From Alphaproteobacteria bacterium (GTDB lineage: Bacteria > Pseudomonadota > Alphaproteobacteria > JAEUKQ01 > JAIBAD01), in assembly GCA_019695395.1 (NCBI GenBank), contig JAIBAD010000012.1:1-42787 (forward strand): a DNA stretch of 42,787 nucleotides, written 5' to 3'. Shown in pieces: positions 41,542-42,787 of this stretch. Under the pieces are notes generated by a model that searched no databases, was not told the origin of the DNA, and was given only the letters and a program-made list of their open reading frames with translations. The first letter of the stretch is position 1, and every line of letters starts with the position of its first letter. Both the position numbers and the translations under genes were made by a program.

Positions 41542-42300
41542 ATTGATTTGCCTTATTAACATATAAATAGCTACCAGAAGAAGAATAAAAGCAAACACTT
41601 TGTGAAGTATATTTTTATTAAGTGCAAGATGCCGGGCTAACCGCCTTCCCCCATAACCACCTACAAAACTACCCAAAATAAATATAAAAGCTACATCCCA
41701 AATTATCAGGTCAGAATAAGCATAATTTATAGCTGTTGTTAAGCCAAATGATGTGACTGAAACCAAGGACGACCCAATCGCAGAAATAATAGGCATACCT
41801 GTTACGAAAATAAGACTAGGGACAATCAAAAATCCACCCCCAATACCAAAAAAGCCAGAGACCCCCCCAACAATAAAAGCAAGACCCATAAGTAAAGGAT
41901 AACAAATTGCTTTTTCTTTATTTTCAATAGGCTGAGATTTATAAAACATATAAAATGAAACACCTATCATAAATAAAGCAAAATAAAATAAAAGATAATC
42001 CCCTGGAATTTTTTTTCCAATAGTTGATCCAAAAAACGTACCAACTATTCCAAATAAAGCAAAGATAAGGGCAGGCCGCCAATAAATATGATTATGTTTA
42101 ATATATCCAATTAAATTGTTAGCAGCACCTGCGGCAACTACAAGGGCACTGGTTCCAATAGCGAAATGAGGATTTTTAATTCCAACAAAATAAAGTAATA
42201 AAGGGGTTGCTAAAATAGATCCCCCACCCCCAACTAAGCCTAGAGAAAACCCAACCAAGCTTCCTGAAAAAAACGTTGTTACATATGTAACAAAATCCAT
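41527..42300 (-). CDS. TauE/SafE family sulfite/anion exporter
   Basis: A 257-residue membrane protein with about eight hydrophobic segments. The two inverted family repeats are marked by SLVGFSLGLVGGGGSILATPLLLYFVG, and GGVSGFFGIGGGFLIVPSLIFVTG. Members move sulfite, thiosulfate or organosulfonates. Its start is ten bases after the stop of a sulfide:quinone oxidoreductase gene, so export of a sulfur product or import of sulfide-related anions is a reasonable inference. Confidence 0.9.
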   Translation of the reverse strand: MDFVTYVTTFFSGSLVGFSLGLVGGGGSILATPLLLYFVGIKNPHFAIGTSALVVAAGAANNLIGYIKHNHIYWRPALIFALFGIVGTFFGSTIGKKIPGDYLLFYFALFMIGVSFYMFYKSQPIENKEKAICYPLLMGLAFIVGGVSGFFGIGGGFLIVPSLIFVTGMPIISAIGSSLVSVTSFGLTTAINYAYSDLIIWDVAFIFILGSFVGGYGGRRLARHLALNKNILHKVFAFILLLVAIYMLIRQINFSFL

Positions 42301-42310
42301 TAGGAATACT

Positions 42311-42787
42311 TTACTTTAACTGGTGTTGATCTAGTTCTGGAATATTTGTGTGAATGAAAGGTTTAGCCAAATATTCTTTTCCACGTAACATATAATCCCA
42401 ATAAACTTTAGGAAGAATTTTTGTTTTAAGCATCCAAGCAAGCCTGCGTGGTTTTGTCCCATCAAGCGGAAAAGTTGGCAATAATTTTCCATTATACCCA
42501 AATTCAGCCAAAATGATTTTACCATATTCAACCGTAAGAGGACAGGCCCCGTACCCATCATATAAAGCATGGAGAGGTTTATTATTCATGGCACATATAA
42601 TATTTTCTGCAACTATGGGGGCTTGTTTACGTACAGCTGCTGCCGTTTTTGCATTGGGGGTGGATGCAATATCCCCCAAACTAAATATATTATCATATTT
42701 GTTATGACAAAGTGTTTCGTGATTAACGTCAACCCATCCAGCCGCATTGGCAAGCGAACTATTTTTGATGAAATCTGGGGCACATTG
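42311..42787 (-). CDS. Sulfide:quinone oxidoreductase-like flavoprotein (partial, 5' end beyond window)
   Basis: The C-terminal 158 residues of a pyridine-nucleotide-disulfide-type flavoprotein. The frame is open to the edge at base 42787. NHETLCHNKYDNIFSLGDIASTPNAKTAAAV carries the FAD-binding GD motif (GDIAS). AVRKQAPIVAENI, CPLTVEYGKIILAEF and WDYMLRGK are typical of bacterial SQR, which oxidises sulfide with electrons passed to quinone. The downstream neighbour is a TauE/SafE exporter. N-terminal FAD and catalytic Cys regions lie outside the window, so subtype is not determined. Confidence 0.85.
   Translation of the reverse strand, partial: QCAPDFIKNSSLANAAGWVDVNHETLCHNKYDNIFSLGDIASTPNAKTAAAVRKQAPIVAENIICAMNNKPLHALYDGYGACPLTVEYGKIILAEFGYNGKLLPTFPLDGTKPRRLAWMLKTKILPKVYWDYMLRGKEYLAKPFIHTNIPELDQHQLK

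Noticed and set aside
1-42787. Insertion sequences, prophage, integrases or CRISPR arrays
   Set aside because: I saw no transposase, integrase or terminase-like proteins, no regularly spaced direct repeats and no att-like duplication beside the tRNA, though only one side of the tRNA is in the window.

Overview
The window is an AT-rich (by eye about one third G+C) stretch of an alphaproteobacterial chromosome. The placement rests on a DUF3035 (BamF-like) lipoprotein gene directly after lspA, followed by a paired active/inactive M16 peptidase. It also rests on an FtrABCD-type iron uptake operon and an SRP RNA upstream of dnaX-ybaB-recR. I cannot name the genus. Arginine synthesis, a complete RibF, many stress genes and a tRNA with an encoded CCA argue against an extremely reduced endosymbiont. 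One clearly decayed gene and the base composition would fit a host-associated lineage. No insertion sequence, prophage, integrase or CRISPR array was seen.

Layout. 1-16 kb is mostly housekeeping: tRNA-Ala(CGC), yggT-folD, a DUF1127-like small ORF, argG (minus), SRP RNA, then a plus-strand run dnaX-ybaB-recR-maoC-ribF-ileS-lspA-bamF-like-M16-M16-htpG. htpG has a plausible heat-shock promoter. 16-19.4 kb is a minus-strand four-gene iron operon (P19/FtrA, cupredoxin FtrB, FTR1 permease FtrC, polyferredoxin FtrD). Its -10 element lies inside a near-consensus Fur box.

19.4-38 kb is an accessory and stress region. It holds a BesD-like 2-oxoglutarate oxygenase; a csbD / Asn-Pro-Gln-rich 49-residue protein / secreted YfdX group; YqhA and MscS membrane proteins; and a DUF4385 protein. 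It also has an FAD monooxygenase convergent with a five-gene minus-strand run (SRPBCC-marR-EVE-adh-gpx). Next come a serine hydrolase with nhaA, an AlkD-like repair protein, an AbiJ-like putative defence protein, and three AHSA1-type proteins with an ArsR repressor that has a 32-bp symmetric operator candidate. A beta carbonic anhydrase, Hsp20, a Crp/Fnr regulator with a C-terminal cysteine cluster and a host-attachment-family protein follow.

38-42.8 kb contains a multiply frameshifted membrane-protein pseudogene, a secreted PQQ-type aldose dehydrogenase, a YbdK-like carboxylate-amine ligase, and a TauE/SafE exporter downstream of a sulfide:quinone reductase that runs off the window edge.

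Most features belong to known families. The least explained items are the Asn/Pro/Gln-rich microprotein with its csbD/yfdX neighbours, the BesD-like oxygenase, the MarR/EVE/redox operon and the orphan protein at 19.4-19.9 kb.
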